Of a stretch of 64,000 nucleotides of DNA, positions 1-8,476 are shown one piece after another. Position 1 is the first letter of the stretch. Each line of letters begins with the position of its first letter. A model generated the notes under the pieces. The model was not told where the DNA came from. It ran no database searches and worked only from the letters and a program-made list of their open reading frames with translations. Source of the DNA: VRUE01 sp963807425 (GTDB lineage Bacteria; Actinomycetota; Thermoleophilia; Solirubrobacterales; 70-9). A program made the translations under genes and the position numbers. The stretch spans positions 62,001 through 126,000 of the forward strand of contig CAWEBZ010000012.1 in NCBI GenBank assembly GCA_963807425.1, read 5' to 3'.

Positions 1-399
1 AATCGAGCCGGCGTAGACCGGCCCGGCAAGCACCAGCGCGTTGAGGCGCTGGGGGTGCTTCAAGGCATAGGCGACGGCTGTGTGCGCCCCCATCGAGTGC
101 CCGGCGAGTGCGAAGGTCCCCTCACCTACGTTGGTGGCAACCACGGCTTCGAGATCGGCGACCAGCTCCGGGTATCCATAGCCCTGGTCTGGCGGGGCGG
201 GGTCGGACTCGCCGTGCCCGCGTGCGTCGTAGGAGACGACGGTGTGGCCGGCTCGCTCCAGCGCCCGCGAGCCGTGCACGACATAGCGCCGCGTCGCGGT
301 GATGCCGTGGCAGAGGACGACCGGCAACCCCTCCCCCGCGACCTCGCCGCGCAGCAGCGGTTCCGTTCCTGCTGTGAACTCGACTGCGGCAGCGGCCAT
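1..399 (-). CDS. Alpha/beta-hydrolase, 3' end outside window
   Basis: Reading the minus strand from ATG at 399 gives 133 codons with no stop before the window edge. The protein shows the alpha/beta-hydrolase pattern: the oxyanion-loop segment LCHGITATRRYV near residue 34, a DARGHGES turn near residue 60, and the nucleophile elbow GHSMG near residue 102. The acid and histidine of the triad would lie beyond the window. The start overlaps the stop of the upstream peroxiredoxin gene by one base (TGATG), so the two are translationally coupled. The substrate cannot be told; a peroxidase, lipase or esterase-like role is possible. Confidence 0.85.
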   Translation of the reverse strand, partial: MAAAAVEFTAGTEPLLRGEVAGEGLPVVLCHGITATRRYVVHGSRALERAGHTVVSYDARGHGESDPAPPDQGYGYPELVADLEAVVATNVGEGTFALAGHSMGAHTAVAYALKHPQRLNALVLAGPVYAGSI

Positions 400-899
400 C
401 AAGCGATGGCGGCGACGGCCTTTTCCAGATCGCCGACCGTCTGGAAGGTGCTCCCTGTGCGCGAGACATGCCGGTGGCGGACGATCCCCTCTGCGTCGAC
501 GACGAAGATCGCGCGCATGACGTAGCGACCGCCCGGTACGTCCTTCAGCTCGGTGAATCGGGCCAGTGGTCCCAGCCATGCGGTCACGCCATAGCTCTTG
601 CTCACGGCGAGATCCCCGTCGGCGAGCAGTGGCACGTTCAGTTCCTGCTCCTGCACCCAGTGCTCGTGGGAGTCGACCGACTGCGGGGAGATGCCAAGGA
701 CGTCGGCATTGAGCTTGTCGATCCGGTCGCCCTTGTCGCGGTAGGAGCAGAACTGCTTTGTGCAGACCGTGGTCGAGTCACCCGGGTAGAAGGCGAGCAC
801 GACGTTGCGGCCGCGGTACTCGGAGAGCTTGTAGGTCTTGCCGCCGGTGCCGGGCAGCTCGAAGTCGGGTGCGGCGTCGCCTACGTCGACCTTGGCCAT
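399..899 (-). CDS. Thiol peroxidase, AhpC/TSA (Bcp-like) family
   Basis: A 166-residue cytoplasmic peroxiredoxin that reduces hydroperoxides. The thioredoxin-fold opening APDFELP is followed by the active site PGDSTTVCTKQFC, with the peroxidatic Cys at residue 46 and a possible resolving Cys at 51, the five-residue spacing of Bcp-type enzymes. The Thr preceding Cys46 by two positions is also typical. It is followed with a one-base overlap by an alpha/beta-hydrolase. A second peroxiredoxin is encoded at 35624-36082, so this is one of at least two in the genome. The exact subfamily is inferred from the motif. Confidence 0.9.
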   Translation of the reverse strand: MAKVDVGDAAPDFELPGTGGKTYKLSEYRGRNVVLAFYPGDSTTVCTKQFCSYRDKGDRIDKLNADVLGISPQSVDSHEHWVQEQELNVPLLADGDLAVSKSYGVTAWLGPLARFTELKDVPGGRYVMRAIFVVDAEGIVRHRHVSRTGSTFQTVGDLEKAVAAIA

Positions 900-918
900 G
901 TGGCCAGCCTAGACCCGT

Positions 919-1596
919 CTAGCCACGCTCGATCGAGATCTTCTCGATCAGGACCGTCTGTTTCGCTTTTTGTTCGGGAGTGCCAAGCTTGTCGATCCGG
1001 GCGACGACGTCATAGCCCTCGCTGACGTCGCCGACGAGGGCATATTCAGGCGGCAGGCCGGCGTCGGCCGCGGTGACGACGTAGAACTGGCTGCCCGAGC
1101 GGCCCGGAGGCTCGGCCGAGCTCTTTGCCATCGCCACCGTACCTTTGGTGTAAGAGAGGTTGGCGGGTGGTTTCTCGTCGACGCTGTAACCGGGCCCGCC
1201 GGTGCCGTCACCGAGTGGGTCTCCCCCCTGGATCACGAATCCGGGTGCGATGCGGTGGAAGGTGAGATCGTCGTAGAAGCCCTCTTCGCTGAGGTAGACG
1301 AACGAGTTGACGGTCTTCGGCGCTCGCTCGCTATCGAGGGCGATCTCGAAGGTGCCGCAGCTGGTGTCGACCACGGCGGTCAGTTCTTCACCCGCTTTCA
1401 CCGTCTGTTTCGGCGCTTTGAGGCTGACCTGCTTGGGTTTCGGCGCGTCGACCTGCTCACAGCCGTCGGCGCTGGCGGTCGTCGTCGAATCGTCATCTCC
1501 GCCGCTGCGGCCGATCAGGATCGCCGCGACCACGCCGATCGCGACCAGCGCGAAAACGGCGAGGATTATCCAGCGGCGATCCGTCCCCTCCTCCAT
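919..1596 (-). CDS. Membrane-anchored cyclophilin-type peptidyl-prolyl isomerase
   Basis: 225 residues. A single hydrophobic helix (about residues 9-29, after a charged MEEGTDRRW start) anchors or exports the protein. An acidic/Thr-Ser linker follows, then a cyclophilin domain from about residue 75. The domain carries FHRIAPGFVIQGGDP and GSQFYVVT, the core of the proline-isomerase active site. There is a Cys at the start of the mature region but no convincing lipobox, so it is read as a membrane-anchored extracytoplasmic folding catalyst. It is divergently transcribed from the methyltransferase at 1646, with about 50 bases between the two starts. Confidence 0.92.
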   Translation of the reverse strand: MEEGTDRRWIILAVFALVAIGVVAAILIGRSGGDDDSTTTASADGCEQVDAPKPKQVSLKAPKQTVKAGEELTAVVDTSCGTFEIALDSERAPKTVNSFVYLSEEGFYDDLTFHRIAPGFVIQGGDPLGDGTGGPGYSVDEKPPANLSYTKGTVAMAKSSAEPPGRSGSQFYVVTAADAGLPPEYALVGDVSEGYDVVARIDKLGTPEQKAKQTVLIEKISIERG

Positions 1597-1645
1597 CGGC
1601 GGCGGATCCTAAACGAGCTGGGTTGGTGTTGCGATCATCAAGCTC

Positions 1646-2137
1646 GTGCCTTCTCCCCCGTTGACGCCCCTGGCCGTCGCCTTGCTGCAGATCCCCGCAC
1701 CGGAACGTGCTCTGGTGATCGGATCGGGAAACGGGGATGCGGCCCTTTATCTCGCGCGGGAGTTTCCCTCGGCTCGGATCCGGGGCGTCGATCGCTCTCC
1801 CGCGCGAGTGCGAGAGGCAAGCACCCGCGTCGGCCTCGATCCGGAGGGTCGGATCGCCTTCAAGGCGAGCGAGGGCAAGGCTCTCCCCTACCCCGACGAG
1901 TTCTTCGACCTGGTCGTACTGCTCGATCGGCGCGCCGGGGCGGCGGAGATCGCGCGCGTGATGCGGCCGGGTGCTCACCTGGTGACGATCGATCCCGGCG
2001 AGCAGACCGGGGCTCTTGCGGGTGCCCGGGCGAAGCTGGCACGTCGCCTACTTGCCCGGCGCGGGATCGAGCCGGTGACTGCGGAAAGCGCCGGCGACGG
2101 CAACTTCTTCGTCGGCAGGCGGCGCGAGGAGGACTGA
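1646..2137 (+). CDS. Small class I SAM-dependent methyltransferase
   Basis: 163 residues from a GTG start. The glycine-rich SAM motif VIGSGNGDAALYLAREF lies near residues 24-40, followed by an acidic strand-2 end (RGVDRSP) and a DLVVLLDRR segment that aligns with motif IV. After residue 110 the fold looks shortened, so it could be a minimal methyltransferase or a ubiquinone-type methyltransferase relative. The substrate is not evident. It starts the plus-strand run that leads into the lipid kinase, murT and gatD genes, but 30-odd bases separate it from the next gene. The start is uncertain by a few codons. Confidence 0.75.
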   Translation: MPSPPLTPLAVALLQIPAPERALVIGSGNGDAALYLAREFPSARIRGVDRSPARVREASTRVGLDPEGRIAFKASEGKALPYPDEFFDLVVLLDRRAGAAEIARVMRPGAHLVTIDPGEQTGALAGARAKLARRLLARRGIEPVTAESAGDGNFFVGRRREED

Positions 2138-2166
2138 AGCGGGTCATCCATTTAGGCTGGCGGCGA

Positions 2167-3060
2167 ATGGGGATCGAGGGCATGCCACTGGCGCTTCTGG
2201 TGAATCCTGCGTCAGCGCACGGCCGCACGCTGAAGCTCTTGCCTCAGGTCGAGCAGGAGCTGGACGCACGGCGGGTCGTCTTCCGGGCCGAGCGCACACG
2301 TGGCCTCGAGGACGGCGTCTCCAAGGCCCTGCGGGCGATCGAAGCCGGCGAGGTCCCGGTGGTGATCAGCGGCGATGGCCTCGTCGGCGCGATCGGTGGC
2401 GCGATGGCCGGCTCGGAGACCCCGCTGGGGATCATTCCCGGCGGGCGCGGCAACGACCTCGCCCGGGTGCTCGGGATTCCCGACGACCCGACTGAGGCCG
2501 TCGAGGTGCTCCTCAATGGCGAGGCGCGCAGGATCGACGTCGGCGAGGTCAACGGCCGCCGCTTCCTCGGGATCGTCAGCGTCGGCTTCGATTCCGAAGC
2601 CAACCGCCTCGCCAACGAGACCAGCTTCCTGCGCGGGAGCCTGGTCTACGCCTACGCCGCCCTTCGCACCCTGCTGAGCTGGAAGCCCGGCCGCTTCACG
2701 ATTCGGGTCGATGACGAGCGGGTCCGCTTCACCGGCTACTCGGTCTCGGTCGCCAATAACAGGGCTTTCGGCGGCGGCATGTACGTCGCGCCGGGGGCAG
2801 AGCTGGACGACGGCGAGTTCGACATCATCACCGTTGGCGACGTCGGCAAGCTGCGCTTCGTGGGTAATCTGCCGAAGGTGTTCAAGGGCACCCACGTGGA
2901 CGAGGACGAGGTGCGTGTCTTTCGTGCTCCGCACCTCGAACTGAGCGCCAGCCGGCCATTTCCCGTCTACGCCGACGGCGAGCACATCGCCGATCTTCCC
3001 GCTTCGCTTCGCGTCCTGCCCCGGGCACTCAGCATCCTCGTGCCACGGGCCGCGACTTGA
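2167..3060 (+). CDS. Diacylglycerol/sphingosine-type lipid kinase
   Basis: About 297 residues from ATG 2167; ATG 2182 is an equally good start because a GAGGG sits just before it. The N-terminal catalytic domain has LLVNPASAHGR at the first strand and the nucleotide loop VVISGDGLVGAIGG. The usual bacterial form of this loop is GGDGTxNEV; the SGDGL form resembles sphingosine kinases. PLGIIPGGRGNDLARVLGIP follows, the conserved second glycine loop, and the C-terminal beta domain ends in VYADGEH. It phosphorylates a lipid such as diacylglycerol at the membrane face. Its stop overlaps the TTG start of murT. Confidence 0.88.
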   Translation: MGIEGMPLALLVNPASAHGRTLKLLPQVEQELDARRVVFRAERTRGLEDGVSKALRAIEAGEVPVVISGDGLVGAIGGAMAGSETPLGIIPGGRGNDLARVLGIPDDPTEAVEVLLNGEARRIDVGEVNGRRFLGIVSVGFDSEANRLANETSFLRGSLVYAYAALRTLLSWKPGRFTIRVDDERVRFTGYSVSVANNRAFGGGMYVAPGAELDDGEFDIITVGDVGKLRFVGNLPKVFKGTHVDEDEVRVFRAPHLELSASRPFPVYADGEHIADLPASLRVLPRALSILVPRAAT

Positions 3061-4430
3061 GCGGCTTCGGCGCCAAGCTCGCGGTTGCACGTGCGCTGGG
3101 GGTCGCCAGCCGCGCCAGCGGGCGTGGTGGCGGCACGACGCTGCCGGGCCGCGTGCTGCTGCGACTCGAGCCAGAGGCCCTCGCCCGGCTCGGAGCTGGG
3201 CTCGACCGCGGCACGACGATCGTCAGCGCCACCAACGGCAAGACGACGACCGCGGGCATGATCGCCACCGCCCTGGCCGCCGAGGGGCGGCAGCCGGTCC
3301 ACAACCGGGCGGGGTCGAACATGACCTGGGGCGTGGCGACGGCGCTGCTGGAGCAAGCCGGGCACGAGGGCCTGTTCGAGGTCGACGAGGCCTGGCTGCC
3401 GCGCGTCGTCGCTCAGCTCGATCCTTCACTGGTCGTTCTCGGCAACCTCTTCCGTGACCAGCTCGACCGCTACGGCGAGATGGAGGCGCTGGCGGAGGGG
3501 TGGGCAAAGACGGTCGACGAGCGCGATGGGCGGACCCGTTTCGTCCTCAATGCCGACGACCCGACGATCGCCGACCTGGGCCGCGATGCCGCTGGCCAGC
3601 CTCGCCAGAACGTCGTCTACTTCGGAGTCGAGGACAACGCCCAGGCGCTGCCCGAGCTCCAGCATGCCTTCGACGCCAAGCACTGTCGCCGTTGCGGGCA
3701 CCCCTATACCTACGAGCGCGCCTTCGTTGGCCATCTCGGGCACTACTCCTGCGATGGCTGCGATGCCCAGCGGCCGCGACCCAGCGTCGTCGCAACCGAG
3801 ATCGAGCTGCTGGGGATGGAGGGCTCTCGAACCACCCTGGTCACCCCTGCGGGAGAGACGCGGCTCGAACTGCCCCTGCCGGGCCTCTACAACGTTTACA
3901 ACGCCCTGGCCGCTGTCGCGGCGGGCATCGAGCTGGGCATCGCGCCAGAGCGAATCGCCGCCGCGCTGGGTCAGATGAAGGCTGCCTTCGGACGGGTAGA
4001 GCAGATCGACGTTGGCGGCAAGCCGCTTTCGATCCTGCTGATCAAGAATCCGGCGGGGGCGAACGAGGTCCTGCGCACGCTGAGGCTCGAGGCGGGAGGT
4101 GAAGGTCTCGACCTCTGGATCGGGCTCAACGACAAGATCGCCGACGGACGCGATGTCTCCTGGGTCTGGGATGCCGACTTCGAGTTGCTCGAGGGCGCGG
4201 TCCGCCGCGTCGTCTGCGCCGGCTCCCGCGCTCCCGAGATGGCGCTGCGGCTCAAGTACGCTGGCTGGCCGCAGGACGTGATCGAGGTCGAGCCAGATGT
4301 CGAGTGTTCGCTCGACCGGGCGGTCTCGACCGCCGGCGAGCGCCTCTTCGCTCTGCCGACCTACACCGCGCTGATGGAGCTGCGAAAGCTGCTTGCGGCG
4401 CGTGGCCTGGCGCAGGAGTTCTGGCGATGA
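3057..4430 (+). CDS. murT: Lipid II isoglutaminyl synthase, Mur-ligase subunit MurT
   Basis: 457 residues from a TTG start that overlaps the preceding stop by three bases. The Mur-ligase ATP loop reads SATNGKTTTAGM, and NLFRDQLDRYGE is the family segment that follows the central domain. A four-cysteine zinc ribbon (CRRCGHPY ... YSCDGC) interrupts the domain as in known MurT proteins, and the C-terminal DUF1727 region carries LLIKNPAGANEV. With GatD it amidates the alpha-carboxylate of D-Glu in the lipid II stem peptide, using glutamine and ATP. Unusually, a methyltransferase gene lies between murT and gatD. Confidence 0.95.
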   Translation: MSGFGAKLAVARALGVASRASGRGGGTTLPGRVLLRLEPEALARLGAGLDRGTTIVSATNGKTTTAGMIATALAAEGRQPVHNRAGSNMTWGVATALLEQAGHEGLFEVDEAWLPRVVAQLDPSLVVLGNLFRDQLDRYGEMEALAEGWAKTVDERDGRTRFVLNADDPTIADLGRDAAGQPRQNVVYFGVEDNAQALPELQHAFDAKHCRRCGHPYTYERAFVGHLGHYSCDGCDAQRPRPSVVATEIELLGMEGSRTTLVTPAGETRLELPLPGLYNVYNALAAVAAGIELGIAPERIAAALGQMKAAFGRVEQIDVGGKPLSILLIKNPAGANEVLRTLRLEAGGEGLDLWIGLNDKIADGRDVSWVWDADFELLEGAVRRVVCAGSRAPEMALRLKYAGWPQDVIEVEPDVECSLDRAVSTAGERLFALPTYTALMELRKLLAARGLAQEFWR

Positions 4431-4446
4431 GACGTGAGGGCCTTCC

Positions 4447-5169
4447 GTGAGCGCGGTGATCTGGCACGACGTCGAGTGTGCGGACTACAAGGCGGACCTA
4501 TTCCTCTGGGAGGAGCTGGCGGAGCAGGCGGGCGGCCCGGTCCTGGAGCTCGGCTGCGGGACCGGCCGGGTGATCATGCACCTGGCCGAGCGAGGGGTCC
4601 CGTTCGCCCTCGGGATCGACAACGACCCGGAGCTTGTGGCGAGCGTGTGGGAACGTGCCGTGGGGTCGGCCGCAGACGCCGAACAGCTCGACGTGCGGGA
4701 CTTCGAGACGCCGGCCGACTTCGCCCTGGTCCTGGCGCCGATGCAGTTGATCCAGCTGCTCGAGGGCAGCGGCGAGCGAGCCGAGTGCCTCTCCTGCGTG
4801 GTCGAGAGCATGACTTCGGATGGCAAGGCCGCCTTCGCGATCGTCGAGGAGGTCTCCCCCGTGCCGCTCGAGACGCCAGCCCCCCCTCTGCCCGACGTGC
4901 ACCAGGTCGAGGGCTGGATCTACTCGAGCCTGCCGCTGGAGATCCACGGCGATTCGGAGTCGGTGGTCCTGCGCCGCCTGCGCCAGACGATCTCACCCGA
5001 GGGAGAGCTGAGCGACGAGGTGAACGAGATCAGGTTGAGCCTGCTCTCGGCCGACACCCTCGAGCGGGAGGCGGCCGAAGTCGGCCTGCGACCCGCCGGC
5101 CGCCGGGCGATCCCGGCCACGGATGCCCATATCGGCTCCACCGTCGTCGTCTTCGAGAAGGAGGCCTGA
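4447..5169 (+). CDS. Class I SAM-dependent methyltransferase inside the murT-gatD operon
   Basis: 240 residues from GTG 4447. It has the classic SAM motif I VLELGCGTGRVIMHLAERG (about residues 32-50) and the acidic end of strand 2 (GIDNDPE), followed by DVRDFE. The C-terminal half contains a substrate-like beta region and ends in STVVVFEKEA, a typical strand-7 edge. It follows murT by 16 bases and its stop overlaps the gatD start (TGATG), so the three are co-expressed. The context suggests a cell-wall or lipid II-related substrate, but nothing in the sequence identifies it. Confidence 0.88.
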   Translation: MSAVIWHDVECADYKADLFLWEELAEQAGGPVLELGCGTGRVIMHLAERGVPFALGIDNDPELVASVWERAVGSAADAEQLDVRDFETPADFALVLAPMQLIQLLEGSGERAECLSCVVESMTSDGKAAFAIVEEVSPVPLETPAPPLPDVHQVEGWIYSSLPLEIHGDSESVVLRRLRQTISPEGELSDEVNEIRLSLLSADTLEREAAEVGLRPAGRRAIPATDAHIGSTVVVFEKEA

Positions 5170-5909
5170 TGGAGCTGCGCCTGCTTGCTCTCTACCCGGA
5201 GCAGATGAACATCTATGCCGATCGCGGCAACATCCTCTTCCTGCAGCGTCGTTGCGAGTGGCGAGGAATCGGGTTCTCCTATGCGGAGGCTGGGCCCGGC
5301 GAGCCCCTCGACCCGAGCGGCCACGATTTCCTCTATCTCGGCGGTGGACAGGATCGTGACCAGCGTGCGGTCGCGGCGGACATGGTCGCGACCAAGCGCG
5401 AGGCGCTCGCCGCGGCGGTTTCCGACGGGGTAGTCCTGCTCGCGGTCTGCGGTGGCTACCAGCTGCTCGGGCACAGCTACCAGCTCGGCGAGGAGGAGAT
5501 GCCGGGATTGGGCATCGCCGATCTCGAGACCGTGCGCGAGCCGGGCCCGCGACTGATCGGGAATGTCGCGATCGAGGTGGAGCTTGGCAACGCTGGCCCG
5601 CGAACGATCGCCGGCTTCGAGAACCACGGCGGCCGTACTTACCTCGGGGCCGAGGCGAAGCCGCTGGGCCGCGTGCTCAAAGGTTTCGGCAACAATGGCA
5701 AGGACGGTTTCGAGGGGGTGCGGCAGGCAAACGCTATCGGCACCTACCTGCACGGCCCGCTCCTGCCCAAGAACGCCTGGCTCGCCGACCACCTGATCGC
5801 CCAGGCCCTGGAGCGGCGCTACGGCCGCCCGGTCGAGCTCGAGCCGCTCGACGACCGCCTAGAGCTGGCGGCGCAGAGCTGCGCCCGCGACGCCGCCCTG
5901 CGCAACTGA
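5169..5909 (+). CDS. gatD: Lipid II isoglutaminyl synthase, glutaminase subunit GatD
   Basis: 246 residues. It is a class I (triad) glutamine amidotransferase related to cobyric acid synthase. The nucleophile is Cys94 in LLAVCGGYQLLG, Arg128 lies in GPRLIGN, and the catalytic His195 lies in GTYLHGPLLPKN. Cys94 and Arg128 match the positions known for the Staphylococcus aureus enzyme. It supplies ammonia from glutamine to MurT. The TGATG junction with the methyltransferase gene indicates coupled translation. The protein has the usual family length and no missing parts. Confidence 0.95.
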   Translation: MELRLLALYPEQMNIYADRGNILFLQRRCEWRGIGFSYAEAGPGEPLDPSGHDFLYLGGGQDRDQRAVAADMVATKREALAAAVSDGVVLLAVCGGYQLLGHSYQLGEEEMPGLGIADLETVREPGPRLIGNVAIEVELGNAGPRTIAGFENHGGRTYLGAEAKPLGRVLKGFGNNGKDGFEGVRQANAIGTYLHGPLLPKNAWLADHLIAQALERRYGRPVELEPLDDRLELAAQSCARDAALRN

Positions 5910-5936
5910 GTGCTCGCCGGCCGGTTCGGGTAGGTA

Positions 5937-8038
5937 GTGGAGGTGAGGTCGAGAAAAGGGGGTCCGTGCGCCTGTCTGGCGCCACTTGCCGTGCTTGTGG
6001 CGACGCTGGCATCGGTGCCGTTCGCGAGCGCCGCTCCTACCTGTGCCGAAGGCCCGCAAACCGTCGGCGACACGATCGTTGGGACCCCCTGCGACGACAC
6101 GATCCGGGCGCCGCGCTCGATCACCGCGGTCTTCGGCGAAGGCGGCAACGACACCCTCTTCGGCGGCCGGGGCAACGACCGCCTCAACGGCGGCGAAGGA
6201 GCTGACCGGCTATATGGCGGCATCGGCGACGACCGGCTGCGCGGTGGGCTAGGCGACGACCGGCTCTCTGGGGGCTTCGGCGCCGACTCGCTCGACGGAG
6301 AGGGCGGCAACGACTTCGCTCGCGGCGACGCCACCATCGACGCGATCGCCGACACGGGTGGAGGCAGCGACACGCTCAGCTACGCCACCGGAGCGACGCC
6401 AGGATTCTTCGACAGCAGCTTTCCCTCCGCCTCCGAATACGACGAGTTCCCCACCGCCCGCGATGGCCGTGGCGCTTTCGTCGGGCTGCTCGCCGGCCGG
6501 GCAGACAACGGCCTCGCGCCGGTGGGTGGCGGGATCGACGAAGAAGTCGAAGGGACGAGCTTCGAGACCGTGATCGGCAGCGCCTTTCCGGACGTCATCG
6601 TCGGCAGCTCCGACCCGGAGACGATCTACGGCGGCGGCGGCGCCGACATCCTGATCGGCGAAGGGGGTGGCGACGTCGTTCACGGCGGCGCCGACGGAGA
6701 CAGCTGCAGCGGCGCGACCGTGCTCGAATGCGAGTCGAGCGGGAAAGAGGTCGAGCCGCGCGACCCCGGTGCGATCTCGGTCGGCTCGATGACCCCCCAG
6801 CTCGGGGCTCATCCGGCCCTCTACCTCGCTGGAAGCGACGGGAACGACGCGGTCGCCGCGACCTACGCGCCGGGCTTGGTCACCTTCACGCTTGGCGCTG
6901 GCTCGCAGGGCCAGTTCGACGTCAGCCCGTCGGCGGCAGGCGGCTGCGGCGCGCCAGCGGCGGGCAAAGTGATCTGCACCGTGACCGAGCCCCCGGACTC
7001 GGTCCTCCTCGCCGGGCTCGATGGCGACGACATCCTCGTTGCCGCCGGCTTTCCGGAAACGACCTCGGTGGTCGTGCTGGGCAACGAGGGCGATGATGAC
7101 CTCACCGGTGGAGCCACGGAGGACGCCCTCGTGGACGGACCCGGCGACGATGCGGCCAGCGCCGCCGCCGGCGACGATGCGGTGCCCAACAACGAGGGTG
7201 CCGACGACCTCGACGCCGGGCCCGGCGAGGACCTCTTCGTCTCCGATGCGATCTGCGATGGCGACGTGCTCGACGGGGGCCCGGATCGCGACAACGCGAA
7301 CTGGGCGAACTTCGACTCGCCGGTGGCGATCGACATGGGTTTGGGGAGGGCGGGCCTGATCGGCCCAGGCGGTCAGCCCACCTGCGCGACCGGCTCGTTG
7401 ACGAGTCTCGAGGCGATCGAGGACATCGAGGGCACCAGCCTCGACGACAGAATGATCGGCGATGCGGGCCCCAATCAGCTGCTAGGCAGGCCAGGCAACG
7501 ACACCTACTTCGCCGCCGACGGCAACGACTCGATCCTCGCCAACTCGGGAGACCAGGACCTGACGATCGACTGCGGCGCCGGCTTCGACACCGCACAGGT
7601 CGATCACCCGCAGTACGGGGACGCCCCACCGGTCGGCTGCGAGTCCGTCTACGAGCGCGATCCGAACAGCTTCCGCCCGCCGGACACGCCACCCGATCCG
7701 AACCCCGAACCCGAACCTCCTCCCCCCCGCCACGCCCACGGCCACCGGTCCAGGACAGGACGCCCCCTCACACCGGGGTCGCCCATCGGCCGCCGGCGCG
7801 CGTCTTCACCGTCACGCGGCTCCGTCGGGTCGTCTTCGCCTTCGGCTCGAACGAGGCGGGTGCCCGTTTCCGCTGCAAGCTCGACGCCGCCCCTTACCGG
7901 CCGTGCTCCTCACCGCGCGCCTATCGCTTGCGCCCGGGCGCTCACGCCCTTCGCGTTTATGCGATCGACCGCGCCGGCAACCGCGACCCCTCCCCCCTCC
8001 TGCTCAGGCTCCGGGTCGTCCGTCCCCAGGGGGTCTAG
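5937..8038 (+). CDS. Exported RTX (calcium-binding nonapeptide repeat) protein, frameshifted near 7722-7728
   Basis: Starting at GTG 5937, a signal peptide (hydrophobic core LAPLAVLVATLASVPF, cleavage after ASA) precedes glycine/aspartate nonapeptides of the GGxGxDxL type (for example GGRGNDRLNGGEGADRL near residues 75-110, with scattered later copies). After a Pro/Glu linker the frame runs out of sense. One base downstream in phase, a clear C-terminal domain begins with DRTPPHTG and contains FRCKLDAAPYRPC and IDRAGNRDPSP, ending at TAG 8036-8038. One added C in the seven-C run at 7722-7728 restores a single frame of 700 residues. The restored stop abuts the convergent dut stop (CTAG), which supports this reading. 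Likely a secreted or surface protein. Confidence 0.8.
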
Positions 8039-8466
8039 CGACCGCTGGAGCCGAAGCCGCCCTCGCCCCGTGCGGACTCGGCCAGCGCCTCGGTCTCGAT
8101 CGGCTCCGTTAGGGCAATCGGAGAGATGACCAGTTGGGCGATCCGGTCGCCGGGCTCGACCCGGAAGATCTCTGCCGGGTCGGTGTTGAGCAGCAGCACC
8201 CGGACCTCGCCCCGGTAGCCGGCGTCGATCAGCCCAGGACTGTTGACCAGCGTTATCCCGTGCTTGCGGGCCAGGCCCGACCTGGGCAGGACAAGCCCCG
8301 CGTGGCCCTCGGGAATCTCCAGCGCGATCCCTGTGCCGACGCTCCAGCGCTCCCCCGGCCCGATGTGAGCCGCCTCGCAGGCGTAGAGGTCCAGGCCCGC
8401 GTCGCCCTCGTGGGCACGCGTCGGCAAGATCGCCCCCTGCTCGAGTCGAGAAACCCTCAGCTGCAC
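8035..8466 (-). CDS. dut: Deoxyuridine 5'-triphosphate nucleotidohydrolase
   Basis: 143 residues from GTG 8466. All five dUTPase motifs are present in order: DAGLDLYA, PRSGLA, GLIDAGYRGEV, RIAQLVI and the C-terminal RGEGGFGSSG that closes over the active site. The homotrimer hydrolyses dUTP to dUMP and pyrophosphate, keeping uracil out of DNA and feeding dTMP synthesis. The gene lies 10 bases downstream of hflX and converges on the RTX gene with overlapping stop codons. The start is set by the conserved VQLRVSRLEQGA opening and family length. Confidence 0.96.
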   Translation of the reverse strand: MQLRVSRLEQGAILPTRAHEGDAGLDLYACEAAHIGPGERWSVGTGIALEIPEGHAGLVLPRSGLARKHGITLVNSPGLIDAGYRGEVRVLLLNTDPAEIFRVEPGDRIAQLVISPIALTEPIETEALAESARGEGGFGSSGR

Positions 8467-8476
8467 GGCGCGAACC

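Noticed and set aside
970..2166. Apparent 5' extension of the lipid kinase to 970
   Set aside because: It runs antisense through the cyclophilin gene and over the methyltransferase in another frame; the kinase fold begins at the ATG 2167/2182 region.
8035..8038. CTAG overlap of convergent stops (also 57915-57918) as a special signal
   Set aside because: Two TAG stops on opposite strands share CTAG automatically when genes converge with maximal packing; no further structure is present.
8039..8129. Continuation of the RTX frame past 8038
   Set aside because: It is antisense to dut and arises only because of the one-base break at the seven-C run; the restored frame stops at 8038.
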